Assembly (NCBI GenBank): GCA_964619155.1
Contig: CAZUEM010000002.1
Span: 10,447-74,446, forward strand
Direction: 5' to 3'
Origin: CAIXRL01 sp964619155
Lineage (GTDB): Bacteria; Eisenbacteria; RBG-16-71-46
Length of the DNA stretch: 64,000 bases
This document shows positions 17,855 to 27,855 of this stretch, piece after piece. Numbering within the stretch: position 1 is the first letter of the stretch; each line of letters opens with the position of its first letter. The notes beneath the pieces were generated by a model. The model searched no databases and was not told the origin of the DNA. It saw only the letters and a list, made by a program, of their open reading frames with translations. Position numbers and translations under genes: made by a program.

Positions 17855-20800
17855 ACCCCATCCGCCGGGGCGGGGCCGGCCTCGCGGCCGTGCTCGCCGC
17901 GCTCGCCGTCGCCGCCTGTCTCTCGCTCGCGCCCGCCGTCCACGCCGCGGACGCGCCGCACGCCGTGCGCGTCGTCACTGACGCCTCCGGGGCGCGGCTG
18001 CAGGTGGACGGCCGGGACATCATGGTCCACGGGATGAACTGGGACTACATCCCGATCGGCCACAACTACATGTACGACCTCTTCGCTCAGCCCGACGACG
18101 TGATCGTCGCCGCGCTCGAGCGCGAGATGGGGCTGCTGCGGGCCATGAACGCGAACGTGATTCGCGTCTACGCCGGCCTGCCGCCCAAGTGGGTGAAGTA
18201 CATCTACGAGCGCTTCGGGATCTGGACCGTGATCAACCACCCCGTCGCCCGCTACGGGTTCACGCTGAACGGGGTGTGGTACCCGGTCACCGACTACTCC
18301 GACCCGACGATGCGCGCCGCGATCAAGGCCGACGTGATGGCCTCGGTCGAGCGCTACAAGGGCACGCCCGGCGTGCTGTTCTGGCTGCTCGGCAACGAGA
18401 ACAACTACGGCCTGTCGTGGAAGTCGTTCGAGATCGAGGCCCTCCCCAAGGGCGAGCGCGACGCCGCCCGCGCCCGCCAGCTGTACTCGCTGATGGGCGA
18501 GATCACCGGCGCCATCCACGGCGCCGACCCGTCGCGTCCGGTTGCGATGGCCAACGGCGACATCCAGTACCTCGACATCATCGCCGAGGAGTGCAAGGAC
18601 CTCGACATCTTCGGCACGAACGTCTATCGCGGCATCTCGGTCGGCGACCTCTACCAGCGTGTCTGGGACAAGATGCGCATCCCGGTCGTCTTCAGCGAGT
18701 TCGGCTGCGACGCGTTCAACGCCAGGACGGCGCGAGAGGACCAGCCGATGCAGGCCCGCTACCTGGCCGGCCAGTGGCGCGAGATCTACGAGCAGAGCGC
18801 CGGCAAGGGCGGGGTCGGGAACTCGATCGGCGGCATGGTGTTCCAGTGGAGCGACGGCTGGTGGAAGTACGGGCAGGACAGCCGCCTCGAGATCCAGGAC
18901 ACGCACGCCTCGTGGCCCAACGGCGGCTACGTCGAGGACTACGCCGAGGGCGAGAACAACATGAACGAGGAGTGGTGGGGCATCTGCGCCAAGGGCCCCA
19001 CGGACTCCCGCGGCCTCTACGACCTCTACCCGCGCGCCGCGTTCTACGTGCTGCAGCGCGCGTTCGCGCTCGATCCCTACGCGCCCTCGACCGACCGCGC
19101 GGCGATCGCCGCGCACTTCGCCACGATCGATCCCATGTCGGCGACGCTGCAGGCGCGCGGCGACCGCGCGACCTCGCTCGGGGCGATCGCGGCGCGCGCG
19201 CGGTTGAGCGGGCTGCGCGTCCAGCTCGAGACCGTCGGCACCGGCGGCACGAACGTGACGACGCCCGCGGCCTCGGCGCCGCAGGCCGACCTGCCGTCGT
19301 TCCGCGGCTTCGACAAGTTCCAGTCGTTCTACGCCGACTTCGAGGGCCGGCCGACCGACCACGTGACCGGCACCGTCTCGGTCAACGTGCTCGGCCAGGT
19401 GCCGACCAACCCGATCAACGAGATCTTCTACGAGAAGCGCGGTCTCGACCGCACCGTGCTGGGCGCCGACTACGCCGCGACCGCGATCCGCGGCGAGCGG
19501 GTGAAGGTCCACCACGCCACGATCTCGTGGGAGGACCGGCTGTTCCAGCTCGACGGCTTCTACCGCACCGGCCACTACCACTGGGGCTACGAGGGCGATT
19601 TCTTCGGCCTCTACCGCGACGCCTACTACGGCACGAACACGGACGTGTACGACGCGGACGCGCCCGTGGGCTTCGAAGTGGCGGGCAAGCGGCAGTTCGA
19701 CGGCCTCAAGCTCGCGTTCGGCCAGGAACTGTGGTGGGGCGCGAACCCGGCGATCATCGGCAAGTACCGGCGCGTCATCGGTCCCGTGACCGCGACGGGC
19801 ATCTACCAGGAGGACATCGCGACCGCCTCGACGCGCGCCGCCGTGTCGTCGGCGCTGCCGCAGCCCAAGACGCGCAAGGCGACGCTGGCGCTGGAGCACG
19901 CGCGCGGGCCCTTCGGGCTCACGCTCGGCGGCATCTGGTCGGGCAGCCCGAAGGTCGGCCGGTCGTTCAACTTCATCAAGTCCTCGAACGGCGACACCAC
20001 GACCTGGCAGGACGAGATCGTGGACATGGACGCGTTCGGCGCCAAGGCGAAGGTCACCTACCAGCGCGGGCGCTGGAACGCCTACCTGTCGGCGGCGCGC
20101 ATGGGCCTCGTGGCGGACGGCGGGCCGACCGCGGCGATCACCTACACCGGCTGGAGCCTCAAGGACGTCGGCACCGGCAACCAGAGCAACGTCAGCCTGG
20201 GCGCGCTCTACAACCTCGGGCCCTGGCAGATCGCGCCGAACGTGCTGTGGCAGAAGCCGCTCGTGGGGCCGATCCCGGCCGGCTCGCCCTCGCCCGCGAT
20301 CCCGCGCAACGTCGAAGTGGGCGGCGACCCGTTCGCCGTGCGCGCGAACCGCGAGATGCTCGGCCTCGAGCTGCTGATCGGCTACGACCCGACGCCCGCG
20401 ACCTGGATGTGGGCGTGGGACAACGACATTCGCGAGGACGCGCCGTTCGCGGCGAGCCTCGACTTCGTCTACCGCAACATGCCCACCACGATGGACGTGG
20501 CCACCTACGTGCCCAAGCCGATCGCGGGTCTGCTGTGGACGCAGTCGCCGCAGATGTTCCCCGGCGCGACGCCGCCCCGCGACCTCTGGGAGCTGCGCGG
20601 GCGGGTCGTCTCGCGCATGGGCACGAAGGGCCGGATGGCGGCGACGATGTTCGTCGGCGACGGCGAGCCCAACGGCGAGAACACGCGGGTCGTGCACCGT
20701 TATGGCGGCGACGCGCGTGTGGCCTACCGCTCGATGGCGTTCTCGGGTTCGGCGCGCTGGAACGACTGGGGCCCGTACGACTACCACCGCGACTTCAACC

Positions 20801-21006
20801 TGACGTTCCCGCAGCAGTACTCGGGCGACATCGGCTACGTGCTGGGCTCGCCGCGCTGGCTGAGCACGACGCCCCAGACGAGCGTCGGCGTGCGCGGCGT
20901 CTACCGGACGCTCGACCAGTACTCGCCGCGCTACTCGCCGGCGCCCGGCAGCACGGCGCGCGGCAGCGAGTGGGAGTTCCGCACCTACCTGAACTTCACG
21001 CTCTAG
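17851..21006 (+). CDS. GH2-like TIM-barrel glycosidase fused to an outer-membrane beta-barrel-like domain
   Basis: The protein has 1051 residues. A signal peptide (about 1-33, ending VHAAD) is followed by a clan-GH-A TIM-barrel (about 36-460). Its likely acid/base is E183 in LLGNENN and its likely nucleophile is E283 in VVFSEFGCD, as in GH2 TIM-barrel domains. From about residue 485 to the end the sequence changes to alternating, aromatic-rich, turn-punctuated strands (for example SGSARWNDWGPYDYHRDFNL) and ends FRTYLNFTL, the pattern of an outer-membrane beta-barrel. A membrane-embedded glycosidase on one chain is the likely reading. GTG at 17851 has an ideal AGGAGG and overlaps the GH1 stop by four bases. 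Alternative: a non-membrane beta-sandwich domain. Confidence 0.75.
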   Translation: MNPIRRGGAGLAAVLAALAVAACLSLAPAVHAADAPHAVRVVTDASGARLQVDGRDIMVHGMNWDYIPIGHNYMYDLFAQPDDVIVAALEREMGLLRAMNANVIRVYAGLPPKWVKYIYERFGIWTVINHPVARYGFTLNGVWYPVTDYSDPTMRAAIKADVMASVERYKGTPGVLFWLLGNENNYGLSWKSFEIEALPKGERDAARARQLYSLMGEITGAIHGADPSRPVAMANGDIQYLDIIAEECKDLDIFGTNVYRGISVGDLYQRVWDKMRIPVVFSEFGCDAFNARTAREDQPMQARYLAGQWREIYEQSAGKGGVGNSIGGMVFQWSDGWWKYGQDSRLEIQDTHASWPNGGYVEDYAEGENNMNEEWWGICAKGPTDSRGLYDLYPRAAFYVLQRAFALDPYAPSTDRAAIAAHFATIDPMSATLQARGDRATSLGAIAARARLSGLRVQLETVGTGGTNVTTPAASAPQADLPSFRGFDKFQSFYADFEGRPTDHVTGTVSVNVLGQVPTNPINEIFYEKRGLDRTVLGADYAATAIRGERVKVHHATISWEDRLFQLDGFYRTGHYHWGYEGDFFGLYRDAYYGTNTDVYDADAPVGFEVAGKRQFDGLKLAFGQELWWGANPAIIGKYRRVIGPVTATGIYQEDIATASTRAAVSSALPQPKTRKATLALEHARGPFGLTLGGIWSGSPKVGRSFNFIKSSNGDTTTWQDEIVDMDAFGAKAKVTYQRGRWNAYLSAARMGLVADGGPTAAITYTGWSLKDVGTGNQSNVSLGALYNLGPWQIAPNVLWQKPLVGPIPAGSPSPAIPRNVEVGGDPFAVRANREMLGLELLIGYDPTPATWMWAWDNDIREDAPFAASLDFVYRNMPTTMDVATYVPKPIAGLLWTQSPQMFPGATPPRDLWELRGRVVSRMGTKGRMAATMFVGDGEPNGENTRVVHRYGGDARVAYRSMAFSGSARWNDWGPYDYHRDFNLTFPQQYSGDIGYVLGSPRWLSTTPQTSVGVRGVYRTLDQYSPRYSPAPGSTARGSEWEFRTYLNFTL

Positions 21007-21051
21007 CAGGACGCGCGGCGCGCGGCGCGGGGGACGCCGCGGCGACGCACC

Positions 21052-21085
21052 GGACGCCCGCCGTGCACGCACCGGCGGGCGTTCC
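21052..21085. terminator. Bidirectional terminator hairpin between convergent operons
   Basis: GGACGCCCGCCG pairs with CGGCGGGCGTTCC (one bulged T) around a 9-nt loop. The hairpin is followed on the plus strand by GGCTTTCC. It lies between the convergent GH-barrel and OppD-type ATPase genes. Confidence 0.6.
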
Positions 21086-21124
21086 GGCTTTCCGGGGCGC
21101 GGCCGGGCCCGGAGCGGGCGGCCG

Positions 21125-22138
21125 CTACTTCGCGACCGGGCAGGCGCTCCAGTGGCCGGGGGCGACCTCGAGCAACGCCGGACGCTCGCCGCGGCAGGCG
21201 TCCACGGCCAGCGGGCAGCGCGGGTGGAAGCGGCAGCCGGCGGGCGGGTTCTGCAGGCTCGGGGGCGAGCCGGGGATGCTGGTCAGCTCGGTCATGGGGC
21301 CGCGCACGTGCGGGAACGCGTGCAGCAGGCCGCGCGTGTACGGGTGGCGCGGCGCGCCCGCCATGGTCGCGGCGGGGCCCACCTCCACCATGCGCGCGGC
21401 GTAGAACACCGCCACGCGGTCCGAGAACTGCAGCATGCGCGCGAGGTCGTGGGTGATGAAGATCACGGCGAACCCGAGCGAGCGCTGCAGCGCGCGGATC
21501 TGCTCGAGGATCTCGCGCTCCACGATCACGTCGAGCGCGGTGGTCGGCTCGTCGAGAATGACGAGCGCGGGCTCCAGGGCCAGCGCGAGCGCGATGCCGA
21601 CGCGCTGCCGCATGCCGCCCGAGAGCTGGTGCGCGTAGCCGCCGAGCCGGTCGGCGGGAATGCCGACCCGCTCGAGCAGCTCGCCGGCCCGGCGCTTCGC
21701 GACCGCGGCGCCGACGTTCTCGTGCGCCAGGATGGTGTCGGCGATCTGCTCGCCGACGGTGATGACCGGGTTCAGCGCGTCCATCGCGCTCTGGAACACC
21801 ATCGAGATCCGCTTCCAGCGCAACTGGCGCAGCTCGGACTCGCCCATGGCCAGCACGTCGCGGCCTTCGAACGTGACGGTCCCGCGCGAGATCACGGCGG
21901 GCGGGGGCAGCGTCCGCAGCAGCGCCTGCGCGAGCGTGGACTTGCCGCTGCCCGACTCGCCGGCGACGCCGAGGATCTCGCCCGGCGCGAGGTCGAGGTC
22001 GAGCCCGTCCACGGCGCGCACGGGCCCGCGGTCGGTCACGTAGTCCACGCACAGGTCGCGGATCGAGAGCAGCGGCGCGCCCGCCACGGCGCCCCCGCTC
22101 GCGCCGGCCGCCCCGGCGCCGGGCCGAAGTCCGCTCAC
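21125..22138 (-). CDS. OppD/DppD-type ABC transporter ATP-binding protein
   Basis: The 337-residue ATPase energises the importer encoded just upstream. Walker A is GESGSGKS, the Q-loop region is MVFQSAMDALNPVITVG, the signature is LSGGMRQR, Walker B is LVILDEPTT and the H-loop is FITHD. The C-terminus has the CRFHPRCPLAVDAC segment typical of oligopeptide-type ATPases. The GTG start at 22138 overlaps the permease stop by four bases (GTGA). It is the last gene of the minus-strand operon. It should form a heterodimer with the OppF-type ATPase at 15411-16469, the only other subunit of this kind in the window. Confidence 0.9.
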   Translation of the reverse strand: MSGLRPGAGAAGASGGAVAGAPLLSIRDLCVDYVTDRGPVRAVDGLDLDLAPGEILGVAGESGSGKSTLAQALLRTLPPPAVISRGTVTFEGRDVLAMGESELRQLRWKRISMVFQSAMDALNPVITVGEQIADTILAHENVGAAVAKRRAGELLERVGIPADRLGGYAHQLSGGMRQRVGIALALALEPALVILDEPTTALDVIVEREILEQIRALQRSLGFAVIFITHDLARMLQFSDRVAVFYAARMVEVGPAATMAGAPRHPYTRGLLHAFPHVRGPMTELTSIPGSPPSLQNPPAGCRFHPRCPLAVDACRGERPALLEVAPGHWSACPVAK

Positions 22139-23073
22139 GATTCCCTCACGACGGGCGTCGAGCGCCCGGCTTCCTGCCCGTGCTTCTCGACGTGGGCGCG
22201 CCATGCGCGCTCGAGTTGCAGGCGGGGGTTGGTGATCTCGTCGAACCCGGAGTTGAGCATGGTCAGCGCGAAGCCGACGAGCGCGACGCACAGGCCGGCG
22301 GGCGCGAACGTCCACCACGAGCCGGTGAGCAGCGCCGAGTCGTTCTGCGCCCAGTAGAGCATCGTGCCCCAGGTGACGCGCGAGACGTCGCCCAGGCCGA
22401 GGAACTCGAGCCCGACCTGCGCGCCGATCGCGTACACGGTGCTGCCGATCACCTGCGCGACCAGCACCGACATCATGTTGGGCAGGATCTCGACCAGCAG
22501 CACGCGCAGGTCGGACTCGCCGGCGACGATCGCGGCGGCGACGAAGTCGCGGCGGCGCAGCGCCAGCGTCTGCGCGCGCATGACGCGCGCGTTCCACGCC
22601 CAGCCGGTCACGATCAGCACGAACGCGATGGTCGCGGGCCCGGACGGCAGGTAGGCGGCGATGACGATGGCGAGCGGCATGCCGGGCAGCACGAGGAACA
22701 CGTTCGAGAACACCGACAGCGCGCCGTCCACGCGCCCGCCGAAGTAGCCGGCGGTCACGCCCACCAGCGCGCCGAGCAGCACGGCCGCGAGCCCGACCGC
22801 GAACCCGATCGCCAGCGAGACGCGCGTGCCCACGATCAACTGCACGAGCACGTCCTGGCCCTGCCCGTTCGTGCCGAGCCAGTGCGCGGCCGACGGGGCC
22901 TGCAGCGGGATGCCGACCAGCGCGGTCGGGTCGCCCACGAAGAACGGGCCGAAGAGCCCCACGGCCACGAAGCCGGCGAGGAGCGTGGCGCCGATCATGG
23001 CCTTGCGGTCGCGCCGGATCGCCATCGCCCAGGCGCCGAGGCCGGCCGCGCGCGCGCCGTTCGCGCCGCTCAC
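22135..23073 (-). CDS. DppC/OppC-type ABC permease
   Basis: The 312-residue inner-membrane protein has six predicted segments. The first is GATLLAGFVAVGLFGPFF, followed by the OppC_N-like LGTNGQGQDVLVQLIVGTRVSL. The EAA-like ATPase contact loop reads FVAAAIVAGESDLRVLLVEILPN. It forms the transmembrane channel with the DppB-type subunit. The GTG start at 23073 overlaps the previous stop (GTGA), and its stop overlaps the ATPase start, so expression of the transporter is tightly coupled. The substrate is inferred to be beta-glucan oligosaccharide. Confidence 0.9.
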   Translation of the reverse strand: MSGANGARAAGLGAWAMAIRRDRKAMIGATLLAGFVAVGLFGPFFVGDPTALVGIPLQAPSAAHWLGTNGQGQDVLVQLIVGTRVSLAIGFAVGLAAVLLGALVGVTAGYFGGRVDGALSVFSNVFLVLPGMPLAIVIAAYLPSGPATIAFVLIVTGWAWNARVMRAQTLALRRRDFVAAAIVAGESDLRVLLVEILPNMMSVLVAQVIGSTVYAIGAQVGLEFLGLGDVSRVTWGTMLYWAQNDSALLTGSWWTFAPAGLCVALVGFALTMLNSGFDEITNPRLQLERAWRAHVEKHGQEAGRSTPVVRES

Positions 23074-24053
23074 GACGCCGAGTCCCGGGTGCGCGCGTCG
23101 AGCCACAGGTAGACGAGGTCCACCAGCCAGTTCGCGCCCAGCACCGCCAGCGTGATGACGAGGAAGATGCCCTGCATGAGCGAGTAGTCCTGGTTCCGCA
23201 CGGCCTGCACGAGCAGGTAGCCCTGCCCGGGGTAGCTGAACACGATCTCGGTCAGCAGCGAGCCGCCGAGCACGAACCCGAGCGCCATGCCGAAGCCGGT
23301 GACGCTCGGCAGCAGCGCGTTGCGCGCCGCGTAACGCAGCGCCACGCGCGCGGGCGGCAGGCCCTTGGCGCGCGCCAGGTTCACGTAGTCCGAGCCGAGC
23401 ACCGAGATCATGGTGTTGCGCATGGACAGCAGCCAGCCGCCCAGCGTGGCGAGCACAATGGTGCCCATGGGCAGCGCCGCGTGCCGCAGCACGTCGGCGG
23501 CGAACGCGAGCGTCCAGCCGGGCGTCGCGTCGTCCGAGTAGGCGTGCCCGAGCGGGAACCACTGGAACTTGAAGCCGAGCACGTAGAGCGCGGCCATCGC
23601 CAGCCAGAAGTAGGGGAACGAACCGAGCAGCACGAGGATCGCGGGCACCCAGCTGTCGGCCCAGCCGCGCCGCCACCAGGCCGCGGAGACGCCCAGCAGC
23701 GTGCCGATCGCGAAGCTCACCACGACCGCGCTGCCGGCCAGGAACAGCGTCCAGCCGAGCGCGGTGGCGATCACCTGCGAGACGGGCGCGGGGAAGTAGG
23801 CGATCGAGACGCCCATGTCGCCGCGCAGCACGTGCGCGAGGTAGGTCACGTACTGCTTCCAGAGCGGCGCGTCCGTGAGACCGAACGTCGCGCGCAGCGC
23901 GTCGATGGCCTCGGGCGCCAGCTTGCCCTTGAAGCGCGCGAACAGCGCGGTCGCGGGGTCGCCGGGCATGAGGCGCGGCAGGAAGAAGTTGATCGTGAGC
24001 GCCGCCCACGCCGCGACGAGGTAGAAGCCCAGGCGCTTCAGCAGGTAGCGCAC
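23070..24053 (-). CDS. DppB/OppB-type ABC permease
   Basis: The 327-residue protein begins MRYLLKRLGFYLVAAWAALT with FFLPRLMPGDP, the classic N-terminus of DppB-type subunits. It has about six transmembrane segments and the ATPase-contact loop DYVNLARAKGLPPARVALRYAARNALLP. GTG at 24053 lies four bases after the stop of the solute-binding lipoprotein gene. It pairs with the DppC-type subunit to form the pore of the importer. Confidence 0.92.
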   Translation of the reverse strand: MRYLLKRLGFYLVAAWAALTINFFLPRLMPGDPATALFARFKGKLAPEAIDALRATFGLTDAPLWKQYVTYLAHVLRGDMGVSIAYFPAPVSQVIATALGWTLFLAGSAVVVSFAIGTLLGVSAAWWRRGWADSWVPAILVLLGSFPYFWLAMAALYVLGFKFQWFPLGHAYSDDATPGWTLAFAADVLRHAALPMGTIVLATLGGWLLSMRNTMISVLGSDYVNLARAKGLPPARVALRYAARNALLPSVTGFGMALGFVLGGSLLTEIVFSYPGQGYLLVQAVRNQDYSLMQGIFLVITLAVLGANWLVDLVYLWLDARTRDSAS

Positions 24054-24057
24054 GGCG

Positions 24058-25718
24058 TCACCTCGGCCGGAGCGAGGTCAGCACGAGCAGCACCTCGCCT
24101 CGCTCCATCTTGTTGGGGGACGGGTCGGCGTACGGGTTCTCCGCCGTGGGGAAGCCCTCGACCCGGCGGGTGTTGAACTCCGCCCACGTCGGGTTGGGGT
24201 AGAGCGGGATCGCCGGCGCCTCGGCCACGAACGCGTGCTGCATGGCGCTCGAGAGCCGCTGCTGCTCGGCCGGGTCGGTCGCGGCCTCGAACGCGGCCAG
24301 CAGCGCGTCGGCCGCCGGGCTCGAGTGGCGGTGCCAGTTGCCCGCCGACACCTGGCCGACCGGTTTGATCGTGGCCGACGACATCAGCCAGCGGTACAGG
24401 TGCCAGGGCGTGGGGCCGTCGATGCACCAGCCGAGGCTCAAGTCGAAGTCGCCCTCCTGGACCTTCTGGAACCAGGCGCCGAAGTCGTAGGTGCGCACGC
24501 TGGCGTCCACGCCGGCGGCGCGCAGGTTGCGCACGATGATCTGCGAGGCGCGCACCCAGTCGGACCACCCCGAAACGGTCAGCACTTCCCAGCGCAGCGG
24601 ACGGCCGTCCGGCATGCGGCGGATGCCGTCGGCGCCGCGCGCGTAGCCGAGCGAGTCGAGCATGGCGTTCGCGCGCGGCAGGTCGTGTTTCACCCAGTCG
24701 CCCGCTCGGACGGCCGAGGAATCGAGCCACGCCGTGTAGGAGGCGCTCATGCCGGTCGCGTCGGCGGGGTGCGTGTAGCGGAACACGGCCACGTCCACCA
24801 TCAGCTCGCGGTCGAGCGCCATGCTCAGCGCCTTGCGCACGGGCGCGTCCCCGAACGGCGGCCGCGTGGTGTTGGGGTACAGGAACACGACCCCGGCCGT
24901 GAGCGGGAACCAGTACGCGTGGTGCTTCGGGTCGCGGCTCACGAACACGCGGTCGATGGCGGGGATGAAGTTGGCGGCCCACTCGACCTCGTCGAACACC
25001 AGCGCGAGGTTGGCGCGGTCGTTCGACGGGTAGGCCGGGAACCGCAGCGCCTCGAGCGCCGGCTTGCCCGGCTGCCAGTAGTGCGGGTTGCGCCCCAGCT
25101 CGTAGACCTGGTTGCGGAACACGCGCACCTCGGTGAAGGGACCCGTGGCCACGGGGTTCTCGTTCGAGAACGTCACCGGGTCGGGGACGTCCTTCCAGAC
25201 GTGCTCGGGCACGATCTGCTGGGCGGCGAGTTCGTCGAAGCCGGGGATGAACACGCGCTGGAACGTGAAGTCCACGGTGCGCGCGTCCACGGCCCGTACG
25301 CCCTCGAGGAAGCCCCACACGCCGCGCCGGTCGAGGGCGGGAAATCGGCGCAGCAGGTCGAACGTGAACGCCACGTCGCGAGCCGAGAACGGCGCGCCGT
25401 CCGACCAGCGCACGGAATCGCGGGTGGTCAGGCGCAGCACGCGGTTGCCCTCGCGCCACTCGCGGCCGGTCGCCAGCCACGGCACCTGGCGGGACTGCAC
25501 GCTGTTGAAGACGAACAGCGGTTCGTAGATGCCGGCCAGCGTGGGCCAGCGCGCCGCGGCCGCGGTCGTCAGCGGGTTGAAGTTGCGCACCCACGACGCC
25601 GTCTGCTCCTGGGTGACGACGAGCACGCCGCGCGGCGGGTCGGAACGCTTCGGGGCGCAGCCCGCGAGCGATGCGGCCGCCAGCAGCCCGAGAGCGAGGA
25701 CGCGGCCGCCGCGCGGGA

Positions 25719-25722
<4 letters not shown>
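24058..25722 (-). CDS. Extracellular solute-binding lipoprotein (family 5) of the oligosaccharide importer
   Basis: The 554-residue protein has a canonical lipobox (SLAGC, C22), so it is anchored in a membrane facing the periplasm. The rest fits family-5 solute-binding proteins (DppA/OppA-like). Segments such as VRWSDGAPFSARDVAFTFDL, FGDAPVRKALSMALDREL and AEAPAIPLYPNPTWAEF are diagnostic. In Thermotogae, related proteins in peptide-type transporters bind cello- and laminari-oligosaccharides; the GH16, ROK and GH1 neighbours suggest the same here. ATG at 25722 overlaps the GH16 stop (ATGA). It supplies substrate to the two permeases downstream. Confidence 0.88.
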
Positions 25723-26551
<829 letters not shown>

Positions 26552-26555
<4 letters not shown>

Positions 26556-27844
26556 CGGGCCGCCTTCGCCGCCTTCGCGGGCGCGGGCGCCGTCGCGGGG
26601 AAGAGGCGCGGGTTCGCCAGCGCCTCCTTGAGCACGAGGCTCGCCGCGCCGACGGCGACCGACTGCGGCCCGAGCCCGCTCATCACGATGCTGGCGCCCG
26701 CCATCGAGCTGACGCGCGTGCGCACCCGCACGGTCTCGCGCAGCGGCTCGAGGAACCGCTCGCCGAGGCCGGTGATGCCGCCGCCGACGATGACGACCGA
26801 GGGGTTCATCAGGTTGAGCATGCCGGCCACCGCGACGCCGAGGTACTCGGCCGCCTCGCGCGTGACGCGCAGCGCCAGCGGGTCGCCCGCGAGCGCCGCC
26901 GCCTCGACCGAGGTCATCGTCAGGTCGCCGTCCTCGAGCATGCCGCCCGGGTACTCGGCGAGCAGCGCGCGCGCGCGCTTGACCAGCGCCGGCGAGCCGA
27001 CGTGCGTCGCCAGGCAGCCGCGCAGGCCGCAGATGCACGGCTCGCCCTGCGGGTCGATGGACAGGTGCCCGATCTCGCCGGCGAAGCCGGTCGAGCCGCG
27101 GTAGAGCTCGCCGCCGATCACGTGCCCGGAACCGACGCCGGTGCCGACCTTGACGTACGCGAAGTCGCGCACGCCCTGGCCCGCGCCCCACCAGTACTCG
27201 GCGAGCGCGCCCAGGTTGGCGTCGTTGTCCACCATCACCGGCGCGCCGTAGCGCTCGCCCAGCGCCTCGAGCCCGCTGCGGCCCTTCCACAGCGGCAGCA
27301 CGATCTCGGAGAGCGCGAACGGGTGCTGCGGGTCCACCGGGCTCGGAACCGCGACGCCGACGCCGACCAGGCGCTTCACGAGCCCGCGGTCCCCGGCGAG
27401 GCAGGCGTCGCACAGCTCGGCGATCACCCGCCGCGTGCCCTCGGGGTCGTTGCGCACCGCGTGGTTGCGGTGCTCCCACTGCCGCACGCGCCCGCGCAGG
27501 TCGGTGCGCGCGACGGCCACGTGCGAGGCGCCCATCTCGACGCCGAGGATGCAGCAGGCCTCGTCCTCGAAGTGCAGCATGATCGGCCGGCGGCCGCCCA
27601 GCGACTCGCCCGGCTCGCCCTCGCTGACGAGCCCGGTCTTGAGCAGGTCGCCCACGACCTCGGACACCGTCGAGCGCGACAGGTCCGCGCGGCGGGCGAT
27701 CTCGGCGCGCGAGATCGTCCGCTCCTGCCAGATGAGCCGCAGCACGCTGTCGGCCAGCGGCCGCGAGCGTGTCCCGTCCGCGGACGGCGCGCCGGGGCGC
27801 GCCGTTCCGTTCCTGCCGCTCTTCGCCGAATGCCGACGGGCCAC
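26552..27844 (-). CDS. ROK-family transcriptional regulator (candidate regulator of the glucan locus)
   Basis: The 430-residue protein is a NagC/Mlc/XylR-type ROK regulator. The N-terminal winged helix-turn-helix is about 32-78 (ISRAEIARRADLSRSTVSEV). The ROK sugar-sensing domain follows, with VDNDAN (205-210), GTGVGSG (234-240), GEIGH (256-260) and the Cys cluster C270, C272, C277 (CICGLRGC) that binds zinc in the family. It probably binds the 25-bp inverted repeat found at four promoters and releases it on binding a sugar. GTG at 27844 follows GGAGG at ideal spacing, after a 12-nt gap from the lipoprotein gene. Being inside the operon behind operator C implies autoregulation. Confidence 0.88.
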
Positions 27845-27855
27845 CGAACCTCCGC

